DNA of 64,000 nt. Source: a virus. The notes beneath the pieces are model-generated. The model was not told where the DNA came from, ran no database searches, and saw only the letters and a program-made list of their open reading frames with translations. The position numbers and the translations under genes are program-made. Location: the IMG/VR virus record IMGVR_UViG_3300035698_000655, positions 1 to 64,000 of that record. One strand, 5' to 3'. Numbering within the stretch: position 1 is the stretch's first letter; every line of letters begins with the position of its first letter. Below, piece by piece: positions 8,162 through 16,609 of the stretch.

Positions 8162-8450
8162 CTAGTGTTCCTTCATCATCAGAAACACTATTTATATCTG
8201 GTTTAAGATCACTTTCGTCTTCGCCGTAATGACCCCTTTGTCTATTTCCTTCACCATTCAATTCTGTTAAGTCTTGTTGAGTCTTTCTGAAGTCTTTATC
8301 TTCTGGCATGCTTTTCATATAATCCTCCGCAGTGGTAAATTTCAAGTCGGTGTCGTTCTTCTTACCGAATCTTTTATCCCAATTGTCTTCGAATTTTTTC
8401 TTGTCTACTTTTCGTTGAGCAGACCCTTTGCCTCCATGCCACTGTGTCAT
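8118..8450 (-). CDS. Conserved small phage protein, acidic tail
   Basis: 110 aa. Begins MTQWHGGKGSAQRKVDKKKF, a basic head also seen in many marine T4-like phages, followed by KKFEDNWDKRFGK and a strongly acidic C-terminus (DEGTLDGSEEKEEEGTAG). No domain recognised. It overlaps the stop of the zinc-ribbon gene upstream by one base and the GIY-YIG gene downstream by 44 bases. Confidence 0.55.
   Translation of the reverse strand: MTQWHGGKGSAQRKVDKKKFEDNWDKRFGKKNDTDLKFTTAEDYMKSMPEDKDFRKTQQDLTELNGEGNRQRGHYGEDESDLKPDINSVSDDEGTLDGSEEKEEEGTAGT
8189..8196 (-). promoter_or_regulatory. T4-type late promoter
   Basis: TATAAATA on the minus strand, inside the upstream gene and 28 bases before the GIY-YIG gene, which may thus also be transcribed late. 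Confidence 0.5.
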
Positions 8451-8638
8451 TACCAGTCTTCCTCTGTTTCATTCTCATCTGTAATAAAATCATCCAATGA
8501 TGCTTCTATGTCCAATTCGCATCCACAAAACGAGCAAAAGCTAACAACATAGTGCCTGTCAGACATATCGTGATTGACTTTATATTCAGCTTCGCACTCT
8601 TCGCACTCTATAGTTTTACTGATTATGATACTTGACAT
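8450..8638 (-). CDS. Zinc-ribbon protein
   Basis: 62 aa from the internal ATG. Two Cys pairs, CEECEAEY and CSFCGCEL, are about 20 residues apart, a typical zinc ribbon, followed by an acidic tail. The longer frame begins inside the deaminase gene and was not preferred. Many T4-like phages carry such small ribbons near replication genes; the partner is unknown. Confidence 0.65.
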   Translation of the reverse strand: MSSIIISKTIECEECEAEYKVNHDMSDRHYVVSFCSFCGCELDIEASLDDFITDENETEEDW

Positions 8639-9087
8639 ACTTCGATTCCTGCTTTTTCTAAAAACTCTAAACCACATCCTTTTGATGCATTGTATGTATT
8701 TATATAGTACACCTGAGCAATGCCAGCTTGATAGATAAGTTTAGAACACTCGATACAAGGAGTGTGTGTAACAAATAAGGTAGCACTTTTGCTAGATTCG
8801 GTTGACTGGCACAGCTTCATTAATGCGTTAGCTTCTGCATGTAGGACTTCTGGTTTTGTCTTATACAAGGAACTGTCTATAGGCATACCTTGCTTTTCTT
8901 TAAATGAACCTATATATGTTTCACAATTATTGTCCCAACCTGAGGGTGTGCCATTGTAACCGATAGATAGTATTCTACTGTCTTTTACAATCACACAGCC
9001 TACCTTGAGTTTGATAGCAGAAGAGAGTTGTGCTGTCTCTTCTGCTATCTTAGCAAAGTAAGGTATAAACTTTTGCTTTATGCCCAA
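8623..9087 (-). CDS. cd: dCMP deaminase
   Basis: 154 aa. Converts dCMP to dUMP, the substrate of thymidylate synthase; ThyX is encoded 5 kb upstream. The zinc-binding and catalytic motifs are clear: HAEANALMKL (HAE) and HTPCIECSKLIYQAGI (PCxxC). KVGCVIVKDSRILSIGYNGTPSG matches the start of the ComE/dCMP deaminase family. It overlaps nrdB by 10 bases, so deoxynucleotide genes are cotranscribed. Confidence 0.92.
   Translation of the reverse strand: MGIKQKFIPYFAKIAEETAQLSSAIKLKVGCVIVKDSRILSIGYNGTPSGWDNNCETYIGSFKEKQGMPIDSSLYKTKPEVLHAEANALMKLCQSTESSKSATLFVTHTPCIECSKLIYQAGIAQVYYINTYNASKGCGLEFLEKAGIEVCQVS
8697..8704 (-). promoter_or_regulatory. T4-type late promoter
   Basis: TATAAATA on the minus strand within the deaminase gene, 59 bases before the zinc-ribbon start. 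Possibly functional, possibly chance. Confidence 0.4.
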
Positions 9088-10055
9088 ACATCACTCCAAT
9101 CGCCAGACAATGCGCCTCGTGCGTAATCTGTGCTACGGTTTTCAAAAAAGTTTGTATGCGTTGGTGCATTAATCATCTCGGAGACCCACGGCAATGGATT
9201 CTTCTTCACTTTAAAGATGCCTCTGAGTCCAAGACTAATCAATCGTCTGTCAGCGATGTATCGAATGTATTTCTTAACTTCTTCTGATGTCAATCCTTCC
9301 ATTGCTCCCATTGCAAACGCTAGGTCAATGAACTTATCTTCAAGCTCTACCATTTTCTCACCAATAGAGTAGATTTTACCTTTGAGGTCATCGTTCCAAA
9401 GATCAAGATTCTCGTTGATATACTCACGGAATAGTTTGATCATCGCCTCTGCATGTTGCGTCTCATCTACAATTGACCATGTAACAATCTGTCCCATACC
9501 TTTCATCTTACCATGTCGTGGGAAGTTGAGCAGCATGATGAAGGACGAGAACAATTGCATGCCTTCAGTAAATGCTGAGAAGGCTGCAATGTTAGATGCG
9601 ATTGTACCTTTGTCTTGAGTTTCCATTGAAAGCTCTTGCAGATAGTCGTGCTTATCCTTCATCGCATCGTATTCTAGGAACTCATTGTAAGTAGACTCAG
9701 GCATACCAAGAGTCTCAATCAAATGCGAGTAAGCGGCGACATGAAGTGCCTCTCTTGCTGCAAATCCAGCGAGCATCATGCGAACTTCTGGCTGCGGAAA
9801 GTTCGGCAGGTAGTTATTGATATAAGCACCTGCTACATCAATGTCGCCTTGCGTGAAGAACCTAAAGATGTTTGTGAGAAATCCTTTCTCTGCGTCTGAT
9901 AGTTTGCTCTTCCAATCTTTCACATCTTCGTTCATCGGAACTTCTGTGTGCAGCCAATGGCTCTGCTCATGCTTTAGCCACGCATCATATGCCCACGCAT
10001 AGTTGAATGGTTTAAAGTATGCTCGTTCATCTGTTAATTTTAATTTTGTTGACAA
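9078..10055 (-). CDS. nrdB: Ribonucleotide reductase small subunit
   Basis: 325 aa, class I R2. The di-iron ligands and radical tyrosine are recognisable: AREALHVAAYSH (Glu-x-x-His, then Tyr four residues on) and VDETQHAEAMIKLF (Glu-x-x-His). A TTG codon serves as start (TTGTCAACA), with GGAG 9 bases upstream; no ATG is nearby. Together with NrdA encoded 2 kb upstream it makes deoxynucleotides for phage DNA. metK and an acetyltransferase-like gene separate the two subunits, an uncommon arrangement. Confidence 0.92.
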   Translation of the reverse strand: MSTKLKLTDERAYFKPFNYAWAYDAWLKHEQSHWLHTEVPMNEDVKDWKSKLSDAEKGFLTNIFRFFTQGDIDVAGAYINNYLPNFPQPEVRMMLAGFAAREALHVAAYSHLIETLGMPESTYNEFLEYDAMKDKHDYLQELSMETQDKGTIASNIAAFSAFTEGMQLFSSFIMLLNFPRHGKMKGMGQIVTWSIVDETQHAEAMIKLFREYINENLDLWNDDLKGKIYSIGEKMVELEDKFIDLAFAMGAMEGLTSEEVKKYIRYIADRRLISLGLRGIFKVKKNPLPWVSEMINAPTHTNFFENRSTDYARGALSGDWSDVWA

Positions 10056-10067
10056 CTAGTATTGCTC

Positions 10068-11171
10068 CTAAAATAAATCTATTTTTTCCCATGGCATATC
10101 TGGCTTACCAAAATGTCCATAGTTTGTTGTTTTTGTTAAATCTAAATCAAATAATTCAAATTTGTTTATAATTCCAAGTGGAGTTAAGTCAACTTTGTCT
10201 CTGATCAAAAGTTCTAAGTCATTGCGAACTTTACCATCTGCATAGACATAAACACTAGTTGGTTCTTTTACTCCAATAGCATAGCTAAGTTGTATTGTGC
10301 AGTTATCTGCCTTACCACTTGCTACAATATTTTTTGCTAAATATCTTGCCATATATGCTGCTGATCTATCTACTTTAGTACAGTCTTTACCTGAGAAAGC
10401 TCCGCCGCCATGTGGAGAAGACCCGCCGTAAGTATCGACAATAATTTTTCGTCCAGTAACTCCAGTGTCTCCGTCTGGTCCGCCGATGACAAACCTCCCT
10501 GTTGGGTTTATGAGATACTCAGTTTTATCATCAATAGGCGCATTGCAATTTTCTAGTGATTGTATCACAAGAGATTTGATAGACCTTTTAATTGCATCTA
10601 GTGCGTATGCTCCCGTATGCTGACTACTACAAACTACCTTACTTATTCTAAGCGGCTTATGATTTTCGTCATATTCCATCGTAATCTGTGCTTTACTGTC
10701 AGGCTTTAGCCAGCTTTCAGTTTTATGCCTCTTCTCAGCTAAAAAACTTAAAATTTTGTGACTATAAAATAAAGCACTCGGCATATACTCCTCAGTTTCA
10801 TTGCAAGCATATCCAAACATCAGGCCTTGGTCCCCTGCCCCAAAGTCATCTGTGCCTAATGCAATATCTGCACTCTGTCCATGAAGTTCGTTATAAACTT
10901 TTACTGTGTTCCAATGAAAGTTTTGTTGATCATAACCAACTTGTTTGATAACATTTCTTACAATATTTTCAATATCAGATTTCTGCATTTCAACTGAACT
11001 TTTATATTCGCCGGCGACCGTTACCATGTTAGTAGTAACAAGAGTTTCTATGGCAGCTCTGTGAGTTTTATTTTTATCAATAATATGTGTAGCAATTGCA
11101 TCAGATATTAAATCTGAAAGTTTATCTGGATGGCCTTCACTAACACTCTCACTTGTGAATTCATAATTCAT
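10068..11171 (-). CDS. metK: S-adenosylmethionine synthetase
   Basis: 367 aa, slightly shorter than bacterial MetK (about 384). It makes AdoMet from methionine and ATP. All key motifs are intact: SEGHPDK (residues 11-17), GAGDQGLMFGYA, and the P-loop-like GGGAFSGKDCTKVDRSAAYM. The gene lies between nrdA and nrdB and looks more AT-rich than its neighbours, suggesting separate acquisition. Just before it is an RNA hairpin and a nitroreductase-like gene end. In this phage AdoMet would feed the radical SAM enzyme and the methyltransferase, or replace host AdoMet during infection; the latter is inference. MetK is uncommon in phage genomes. Confidence 0.93.
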   Translation of the reverse strand: MNYEFTSESVSEGHPDKLSDLISDAIATHIIDKNKTHRAAIETLVTTNMVTVAGEYKSSVEMQKSDIENIVRNVIKQVGYDQQNFHWNTVKVYNELHGQSADIALGTDDFGAGDQGLMFGYACNETEEYMPSALFYSHKILSFLAEKRHKTESWLKPDSKAQITMEYDENHKPLRISKVVCSSQHTGAYALDAIKRSIKSLVIQSLENCNAPIDDKTEYLINPTGRFVIGGPDGDTGVTGRKIIVDTYGGSSPHGGGAFSGKDCTKVDRSAAYMARYLAKNIVASGKADNCTIQLSYAIGVKEPTSVYVYADGKVRNDLELLIRDKVDLTPLGIINKFELFDLDLTKTTNYGHFGKPDMPWEKIDLF

Positions 11172-11192
11172 TTATTTTTACCTCGTAGTATA

Positions 11193-11213
11193 AAGGAGGA
11201 GTTCCACCTCCTT
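11193..11213 (-). other. Hairpin before metK
   Basis: Perfect 7-bp stem (AAGGAGG / CCTCCTT) with a 7-base loop, in the gap between the nitroreductase remnant and metK. Only three Ts follow on the minus strand, so at best a weak terminator. It could also bury an SD-like sequence. Confidence 0.4.
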
Positions 11214-11221
11214 ATCATTAG

Positions 11222-11401
11222 CTATTTTACAATTTTAACTGGAATTGGTGACTTCTTAATTGTAGGAAACTTGAAAGATGGATCAGTGTGATGAATTCTC
11301 CTACTCTTAGTTTCGTCAGAATGCCCTATACCCATCAGAAGAAGAGGCTCATTTTCTAATCCTAAAGCTTCTTGCATTGCAGCCGGATTAAAACAACCAC
11401 A
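11222..11401 (-). pseudogene. Nitroreductase-like C-terminal remnant
   Basis: The frame directly after the TGA of the upstream gene reads CGCFNPAAMQEALGLENEP, LLLMGIGHSDE and ends SPIPVKIVK. This resembles the last third of nitroreductase-family flavoproteins, where a loop before the last helix is followed by LGL and a final strand. It has no ribosome-binding site; the first ATG (11377) would give 51 aa. It is in the same frame as the upstream gene, separated only by that TGA. Best read as the tail of a gene lost by deletion; a readthrough fusion is the less likely alternative. Confidence 0.45.
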
Positions 11402-12073
11402 TCAACCTACTCGTATTGTGTCTAGTTTTTTTAAGAGTGTGTTTTTGTAATGGTCATCGAACAAGTGATACAATACTATTTGTTTTGTGTCTTTTATAAC
11501 ACATGTACCGTATTTTGTCATTGGCTGTGTTCTTATACCAAGTTCTTTGTAATGTCTTACTTTGCAAACTCTACCGTTTACAATTTCTGTTTCAAAATAA
11601 TAATTAGGATAGCGGTCAATATTTGTTGCTGAAACTATTTTGTTTGCTAATTTTAAATTATATTCTTCAAGTGTTATTATGCCGCCATTGTAGTTTTGCG
11701 TGAGAGCAACATCTGCTATGTGTGAACCTAACATATTCACTGCGGTAAGTTGCTTTCTTCCTAACTTCTTTTCATGCCCAGGAATTGTATACAGCCTTGA
11801 TTGCACATAAATGCTAGAGTCCTCATCAAAAGGATAGTATCCGTGACCAGCAACGATTTCTCCATCCTCTCGATAGATGTAATATCCAGCTCTATCATCG
11901 TATCTTTTTTGCTTGTAGATACAATGTAAAAGTGAGTTGGGAGAATTCTCCCAATTATCTGGCTTGATATTTATAGCTGCAGGTCTTTCGTCCTGCTGTG
12001 CTGTTTCACAAAATGGCATCAATTTTTCAATAGGATACTTGCTGGTTACCCTTTCAACTATTCTTTCTGTCAT
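11402..12073 (-). CDS. Phage GNAT-like protein
   Basis: 223 aa. Features such as YYIYREDGEIVAGHGYYPFDE and VQSRLYTIPGHEKKLGRKQL look like the central strands and cofactor loop of a GNAT-type fold, followed by LALTQNYNGGIITLEEYN-like helices. Related proteins occur in several T4-like marine phages with no known substrate. It starts inside the last codons of nrdA (overlap of one base), so it belongs to the nucleotide operon. The C-terminal end abuts a nitroreductase-like remnant in the same frame, so the natural end of this protein could have been changed by that deletion. Confidence 0.5.
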   Translation of the reverse strand: MTERIVERVTSKYPIEKLMPFCETAQQDERPAAINIKPDNWENSPNSLLHCIYKQKRYDDRAGYYIYREDGEIVAGHGYYPFDEDSSIYVQSRLYTIPGHEKKLGRKQLTAVNMLGSHIADVALTQNYNGGIITLEEYNLKLANKIVSATNIDRYPNYYFETEIVNGRVCKVRHYKELGIRTQPMTKYGTCVIKDTKQIVLYHLFDDHYKNTLLKKLDTIRVG

Positions 12074-13875
12074 TATCCCTCACATGCCAAACATTCATCA
12101 TTATTTACCAGTGCTGTCATATCAAGTTCTTTGATAATCTGGCGCTCAATTTTATTAGACACTTTGTCTGCCTTGCCTAGTTTTTCTGAGCGACAGTAGT
12201 AAAGAGTCTTCAAGCCTTGTTTCCATGCCATATAATGGATAGCATGTAGGTACTTGATGTTAGAATCAGGACGGAAGAAGAGATTCAATGATTGTGCTTG
12301 GTCAATGAACTCTTGACGAGTAGCAGCGTGTTCAATAATCCATCGCTGATCAATTTCCATTGATGTCTTGAATACATCTTTATCCCAATCGTCTAAGAAG
12401 TTTAAGTGTTGGACTGATCCGTCGTTTGAGATGATTGATGACCAGATTTCATCTTCTGCCTGTTTTGTTTCGCCAGCTTCAATCTTACTCTTAATGAGTT
12501 GTACCAGATACTTATTCTTATTGAGATAAGATCCAGATAAGGTATCCTGTCGGTAAGCATTCGCCCTAAAAGGCTCAATACTAGGTGAAGTGTTGCCCAT
12601 AATAATACTACTAGAAGCATTGGGAGCAATAGCCATAAGATGACTAAATCTAATACCTCTTCCAGCAGCGTCTGGCGCTTCACCTCGTTCTGCACCCAAC
12701 TCTTTGTTGGCTTCATCTAACTTTCCTCTGATGTGTTTGAACATATTTAAGTTCATGCCCTTTGCCATCGCACTTTCCCAAGGAATGTTTTTCTTCTGCA
12801 ATGCGGCATGAAAACCTAGCGCACCGATACCAATACTTCGTTCTCGGCTTGCTGAAAATTTAGCACGAGCAACTTGATCAGGAGCATTGTCAATAAAAAA
12901 TTGTAGAACATTGTCGAGCATTTCTGCCATATCTTTAAGAAATAGTCCATTCTTTTTCCATGAGTCGTAGTATTCTAAGTTCACAGACGACAAACAACAA
13001 ACTGCTGTTCTGTCTTTGTTAGTAGGCAAAATAATCTCGGAACACAAATTCGATTGGTGAATTTTCAATCCTAGTTCTTTCTGCCACTCTGGTAGATGTC
13101 TATTGCTTGTGTCAATGAAGTGAACATACGGCTCACCTGTCTCCATACGAAGCTCTAATACTTTTTGCCAAAGACCACGAGCAGACACTGTTTCACGAAT
13201 CTCACCTGAGTTAGGATCAATTAAGTTCCAGCCGTCATCTGCGGTAGGATCAGTCATGCATCGTTCAATGATTTCCATGAAGCGGTCAGAGATATTGATT
13301 CCGTGATGTAGGTTCAAGCATCGAACATTCGGATCACCTGTCGGCTTACGCATTTCAAGGTACATTAGAACATCTGGGTGAGATATATCCAAGTAAGTAG
13401 CGTAAGAGCCCCGTCTAGTGCGGCCCTGGCGATATGCGAGGCACGATGCATCGTAAGTCTTGAGGTGAGGCATAACACCCACAGACTTATCATCAGAGGA
13501 ACGGATACCAAAACCAATCCCAACACCACCGCCAAGCATAGATAGCCAATTTGTTTCAGAAAGATTTTCAACGAGACCCTCTGCTGTGTCATCAATGAAG
13601 TTTAGAAAGCATGAGATAGGCATGCCTTTATTTGAGCGACCATAGGAAAGAATAGGGGTTGAATAAGATAGCCAATGCTTGCTGCTATAATCATACAATC
13701 TTTGTGCATGTTCTGGATTGCTACCGAACTTGCTACTCACATAAGCAAACCTTTCTTGAGGAGATTCTTCATCTTCTCGCATATAACTTTCTTTCAATCG
13801 AGCGAGACCCAATTTATCAAACAATGCATCTCTGGCGTAGTCTATCTGTACGCCCATATATTCTTTCTTCGCCAT
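12073..13875 (-). CDS. nrdA: Ribonucleotide reductase large subunit
   Basis: 600 aa, class I R1 without the N-terminal ATP cone, so allosteric activity control is probably lost. Active-site features are present: MPISCFLN (substrate cysteine), HQSNLCSEI (Asn, radical Cys, Glu), CCLSS (second redox Cys), TLYYCRSEK (Tyr pair of the radical path) and a C-terminal CLACEG thioredoxin-accepting pair. Works with NrdB encoded downstream. Neighbours thyX and the primase gene lie upstream in the same direction. Confidence 0.95.
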   Translation of the reverse strand: MAKKEYMGVQIDYARDALFDKLGLARLKESYMREDEESPQERFAYVSSKFGSNPEHAQRLYDYSSKHWLSYSTPILSYGRSNKGMPISCFLNFIDDTAEGLVENLSETNWLSMLGGGVGIGFGIRSSDDKSVGVMPHLKTYDASCLAYRQGRTRRGSYATYLDISHPDVLMYLEMRKPTGDPNVRCLNLHHGINISDRFMEIIERCMTDPTADDGWNLIDPNSGEIRETVSARGLWQKVLELRMETGEPYVHFIDTSNRHLPEWQKELGLKIHQSNLCSEIILPTNKDRTAVCCLSSVNLEYYDSWKKNGLFLKDMAEMLDNVLQFFIDNAPDQVARAKFSASRERSIGIGALGFHAALQKKNIPWESAMAKGMNLNMFKHIRGKLDEANKELGAERGEAPDAAGRGIRFSHLMAIAPNASSSIIMGNTSPSIEPFRANAYRQDTLSGSYLNKNKYLVQLIKSKIEAGETKQAEDEIWSSIISNDGSVQHLNFLDDWDKDVFKTSMEIDQRWIIEHAATRQEFIDQAQSLNLFFRPDSNIKYLHAIHYMAWKQGLKTLYYCRSEKLGKADKVSNKIERQIIKELDMTALVNNDECLACEG

Positions 13876-14532
13876 TTATAATTCCTCTACCGCTTTTGCT
13901 ACATCTGGGAAATGATGACTTATCACATTCCAACACTGTTCTGCAACTTCGATATGTTCTTTTTGTGTGCCATTTGACATTCTCAGTTTACAGTAATGTA
14001 ACCACGACCTGAGAGTGCCTGACATGTATAATGTTGTTTCAGTATTGCCTTCTGGCAAAACCGCCCTTGCTTGTTCTTTTGCTATTCCATTTTCGAGTGC
14101 CCATTCGTAGACATCGTTTGCTGCGTTGATGACTGTCTTTTGCGCCATGTTCCAACTTTCTGCCAGTTCACGGTCTTCTGTGTCGATGCTGTTTTGACGA
14201 TTCTTCTCGTCTTGAAGGCGACATTCCCTCGTTTCAAAGTTTGTTGATTTTGCATATCTTTGTGAGAATTCCTGGAAACTGAAACTACGATGTCTTAAAA
14301 TCTGTCTAGAGATGTCACGAGTAGTCGTAATCTCAATTGTGACAGAAACCATCTCAAATGGGCTCCAATGTTCATGTTTTATTAGATATCCTAGTAGTTT
14401 TGATGCGGTTTTGGGACTATTTTGATTGTCAGGGTTACTTACTCTTGCTGTGTATGCAATCAATTCATTGGCCGTATAACATCCAGTCGTGGCAGATGGC
14501 TGCGTCATTCCCACTAAAGCTGCTGTACTCAT
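13876..14532 (-). CDS. thyX: Flavin-dependent thymidylate synthase
   Basis: 218 aa. The ThyX signature RHRxxSxxxxSxRY appears as RHRSFSFQEFSQRY; EQARAVLPEGNTETTLYMSG is the second conserved region. It methylates dUMP to dTMP using folate and FAD. The ATG was chosen at the TAATG overlap with the primase stop, with GGAG 9 bases before; an in-frame ATG 15 bases upstream is possible. With dCMP deaminase and RNR it forms a full dTMP route. Confidence 0.93.
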   Translation of the reverse strand: MSTAALVGMTQPSATTGCYTANELIAYTARVSNPDNQNSPKTASKLLGYLIKHEHWSPFEMVSVTIEITTTRDISRQILRHRSFSFQEFSQRYAKSTNFETRECRLQDEKNRQNSIDTEDRELAESWNMAQKTVINAANDVYEWALENGIAKEQARAVLPEGNTETTLYMSGTLRSWLHYCKLRMSNGTQKEHIEVAEQCWNVISHHFPDVAKAVEEL

Positions 14533-15554
14533 TAACATTTTCTCCATGCTGTAAATTCAAGTTCTGCTTCAAGTCCTTCATAAGTATTACTATCTATAAT
14601 ATACTTAATATCATCTTTTGTCAACCCAGAAAGTATCATATCGTTAATATCTTTCTCTTCAATATCACTTGGCCACAAACAGACTTTGTTGCCTGCTTTT
14701 ATCTGTTTCTGTATGAGAGCGCAGATTTCTTTGTTTCTAGGCTGATTATCGAATATTACTGTAAAATATGTAAGTCCAATTGAATCAATTTTATGAAACG
14801 ATGATCCCGCTGCTGCAATTGAGTTATCGAGAAACAGACTATCAATAGGGCCTTCTACAATATAAACTTCCTTAGTCTTATCTATAACATCTAGACCAAA
14901 GATTGTAGGGACATCTTCCTTTATTTTAAGATTGATATATCTAAGATTTTCGCCTCGAATACCTCTCAATGCCATGCCAGAAATTTGTCCACTCTCTTCA
15001 ATGAACGGCAGAGAAATTCTGGGCTGTTTTATATTTAGTGCTTTTGAGTATTTAGAATTTAGCTGAGACAGATTACGAATATCATCAACATAATACAGTC
15101 GATGAAACTGGCTTTCGGGTATCATTCGTTTTTTGACGTACTGAACTGCCTCATGATCAGACGGCAATGTGTCAAGTCTGTTCATGAGTCCGTCAATGAT
15201 ACTGAGTGGCTTGTCAAATTGAGGCTTAAAGTTAAACGCAAAATCTATGTTTTCTTTTTTCTTGACTACTGGTTCGTCTTTCTTGACAAACTTTTCTAGT
15301 ACATATTCTTTATATAATAGGGGATCAAGTGTCTCTAAGAATTTGCCAATAGTTGTGCCATAATCACAATTGTGGCAGCGATAAAACATGTTAGCTTCTT
15401 TCTTATAGAAGTAGCCACGAGCTTTATTTTGTTTGCCCGAAGAGTCTCCACAGATAATACACCGACAATTGAATAAATAATCGTCTTTGCGTTTGAACAA
15501 AGGAAGCCGATTAGATATCATGTTGATGTATTTGAGATCGATATAAAGAGACAT
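14532..15554 (-). CDS. 61: DNA primase (gp61)
   Basis: 340 aa, the size of T4 gp61. The N-terminal zinc finger has CRCIICGDS and CHNCDYG. The Toprim core is visible as VYIVEGPIDSLFLDN and FTVIFDNQPRNKEI, with the final acidic WPSDIEEKDINDMI. It makes RNA primers together with helicase gp41. A consensus early promoter nested in a terminator lies immediately upstream, so the gene starts the primase-thyX-nrdA transcript. Confidence 0.9.
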   Translation of the reverse strand: MSLYIDLKYINMISNRLPLFKRKDDYLFNCRCIICGDSSGKQNKARGYFYKKEANMFYRCHNCDYGTTIGKFLETLDPLLYKEYVLEKFVKKDEPVVKKKENIDFAFNFKPQFDKPLSIIDGLMNRLDTLPSDHEAVQYVKKRMIPESQFHRLYYVDDIRNLSQLNSKYSKALNIKQPRISLPFIEESGQISGMALRGIRGENLRYINLKIKEDVPTIFGLDVIDKTKEVYIVEGPIDSLFLDNSIAAAGSSFHKIDSIGLTYFTVIFDNQPRNKEICALIQKQIKAGNKVCLWPSDIEEKDINDMILSGLTKDDIKYIIDSNTYEGLEAELEFTAWRKC

Positions 15555-15583
15555 AAAAAAACCTATATGTTTAGTATAGGTTT
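15552..15583 (-). terminator. Rho-independent terminator overlapping a promoter
   Basis: Minus strand: a 9-bp stem (AAACCTATA / TATAGGTTT) with a 7-base loop, then a run of seven Ts. It ends transcripts from the late genes above. The -10 box of the primase promoter starts at the outer edge of this hairpin. Confidence 0.7.
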
Positions 15584-15612
15584 ATTATAGTACATTAGTG
15601 TTGTGTTGTCAA
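15584..15612 (-). promoter_or_regulatory. Early sigma-70 promoter of primase operon
   Basis: TTGACA, 17-base spacer, TATAAT on the minus strand. The predicted start falls inside the terminator hairpin, so its own RNA carries only one arm and is not terminated. Confidence 0.85.
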
Positions 15613-15618
15613 GCAATA

Positions 15619-16092
15619 TTACAATAGAACTGACCCTAGATTCACGCCGTTTCCTAATAAGACTCCACCGGCAAGGACTATACCGAGTAGAATCCAACGC
15701 CATCTTTCTAGTGCTGTGAGTCTATCTTCTAATTTTGACTGCTTGTCACCGAGGTGCGATTTGAGGTCTTTGATGGCCTCCAATACTTTATCGATTTCGT
15801 TTGACATTTTCTGTTCTATCTCTCTCGTATTCGTGGTGAGTCTTGAATGGAGGTCTTTAACTTCATCGTCAAACTTATCTTCTGCTTCGTCCATATCTTT
15901 TCTCAGCTCCTCAAAATGAACTTCACCATCTTTGAGACGCTGTTCATGTACTGCTAGTATCTGTCCGATGTTGTTTGATACATCGGCAATTTTATCTAAT
16001 GCTGTTTCTAACTTGTTAAGAAGTTGCCCAAATTGAGACACCTCATTTTTTATAACAGCAATATCTGTGTCTAGTGACTTAACTGTCGCCAT
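15619..16092 (-). CDS. Coiled-coil protein with C-terminal membrane anchor (XhlA-like)
   Basis: 157 aa. Residues 1-125 have heptad-like charged helices (KDMDEAEDKFDDEVKDLHSR). ALERWRWILLGIVLAGGVLL near the C-terminus is a membrane segment led by Trp/Arg. This layout resembles XhlA-type haemolysin or holin-accessory proteins. It ends the late operon just before the terminator. A lysis or virion-assembly role is inference. Confidence 0.55.
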   Translation of the reverse strand: MATVKSLDTDIAVIKNEVSQFGQLLNKLETALDKIADVSNNIGQILAVHEQRLKDGEVHFEELRKDMDEAEDKFDDEVKDLHSRLTTNTREIEQKMSNEIDKVLEAIKDLKSHLGDKQSKLEDRLTALERWRWILLGIVLAGGVLLGNGVNLGSVLL

Positions 16093-16609
16093 TTTTCTTC
16101 TTCTTTTTTCTGCGTATCATTGGCATCATTACAGGATCACGACCAGGTTCACCCTTTGGTCCAATTCCTATTCCGTCAATACCACCGCCGCCTGCTGCGT
16201 TGGCTGCCACTTCTTCACCTAAAAAGGATTTGAATGACATGGTGTTATGCTCTAAAAGTTTTGATTCTGCGATTACTTTTTCGTCCGTCTCGTAGATAGT
16301 GAGTAGAATATCAAGTTCGGAATCAGTGTAATCTTTTACTTCTTCTTCTCTTAGTATACTAATTGCTGCTGCAAGTGTCAAGAGTCTTTTAGAATTTCTG
16401 TCAGGTGATTTTATCAAAGCAGCTTGTACTTTAAATACAAACCGTTGAAGCATTGAGTATGCGTCTTTTTCTGTGGGCGTAACAGGTTTCTTGATTCGCT
16501 TGCCGTTAGCATCAATAATACCAAGTTCATACGCCTTAGATTTCTCGACAGGTGTGGTTAACATCTTGAGAATTCTGAGTGTTATATATCCATCTGCCAA
16601 TCTAGACAT
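16079..16609 (-). CDS. Conserved late phage protein with internal FKSFLGEE motif
   Basis: 176 aa. Residues 1-60 (TLRILKMLTTPVEKSKAYELGI) are a pattern common in marine T4-like phages. MSFKSFLGEEVAANAAGGGG lies at about 124-143, and the end is basic (RRKKKKKNGDS). The FKSFLGE stretch fits the L-x-E cleavage site of the T4 prohead protease and is shared with other late proteins here. A role as a virion-assembly or head protein is inferred from position and motif. Confidence 0.55.
   Translation of the reverse strand: MSRLADGYITLRILKMLTTPVEKSKAYELGIIDANGKRIKKPVTPTEKDAYSMLQRFVFKVQAALIKSPDRNSKRLLTLAAAISILREEEVKDYTDSELDILLTIYETDEKVIAESKLLEHNTMSFKSFLGEEVAANAAGGGGIDGIGIGPKGEPGRDPVMMPMIRRKKKKKNGDS

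Noticed and set aside
11172-11221. SAM riboswitch before metK
   Set aside because: The gap is about 50 bases and holds only a 7-bp hairpin; no SAM-I, SAM-II or SAM-III core can be placed.
11968-11975. TATTTATA inside the GNAT-like gene (late octamer)
   Set aside because: Within coding sequence and far from any downstream start; same for 21682, 42767 and 56463. Kept out as probable chance in AT-rich DNA.
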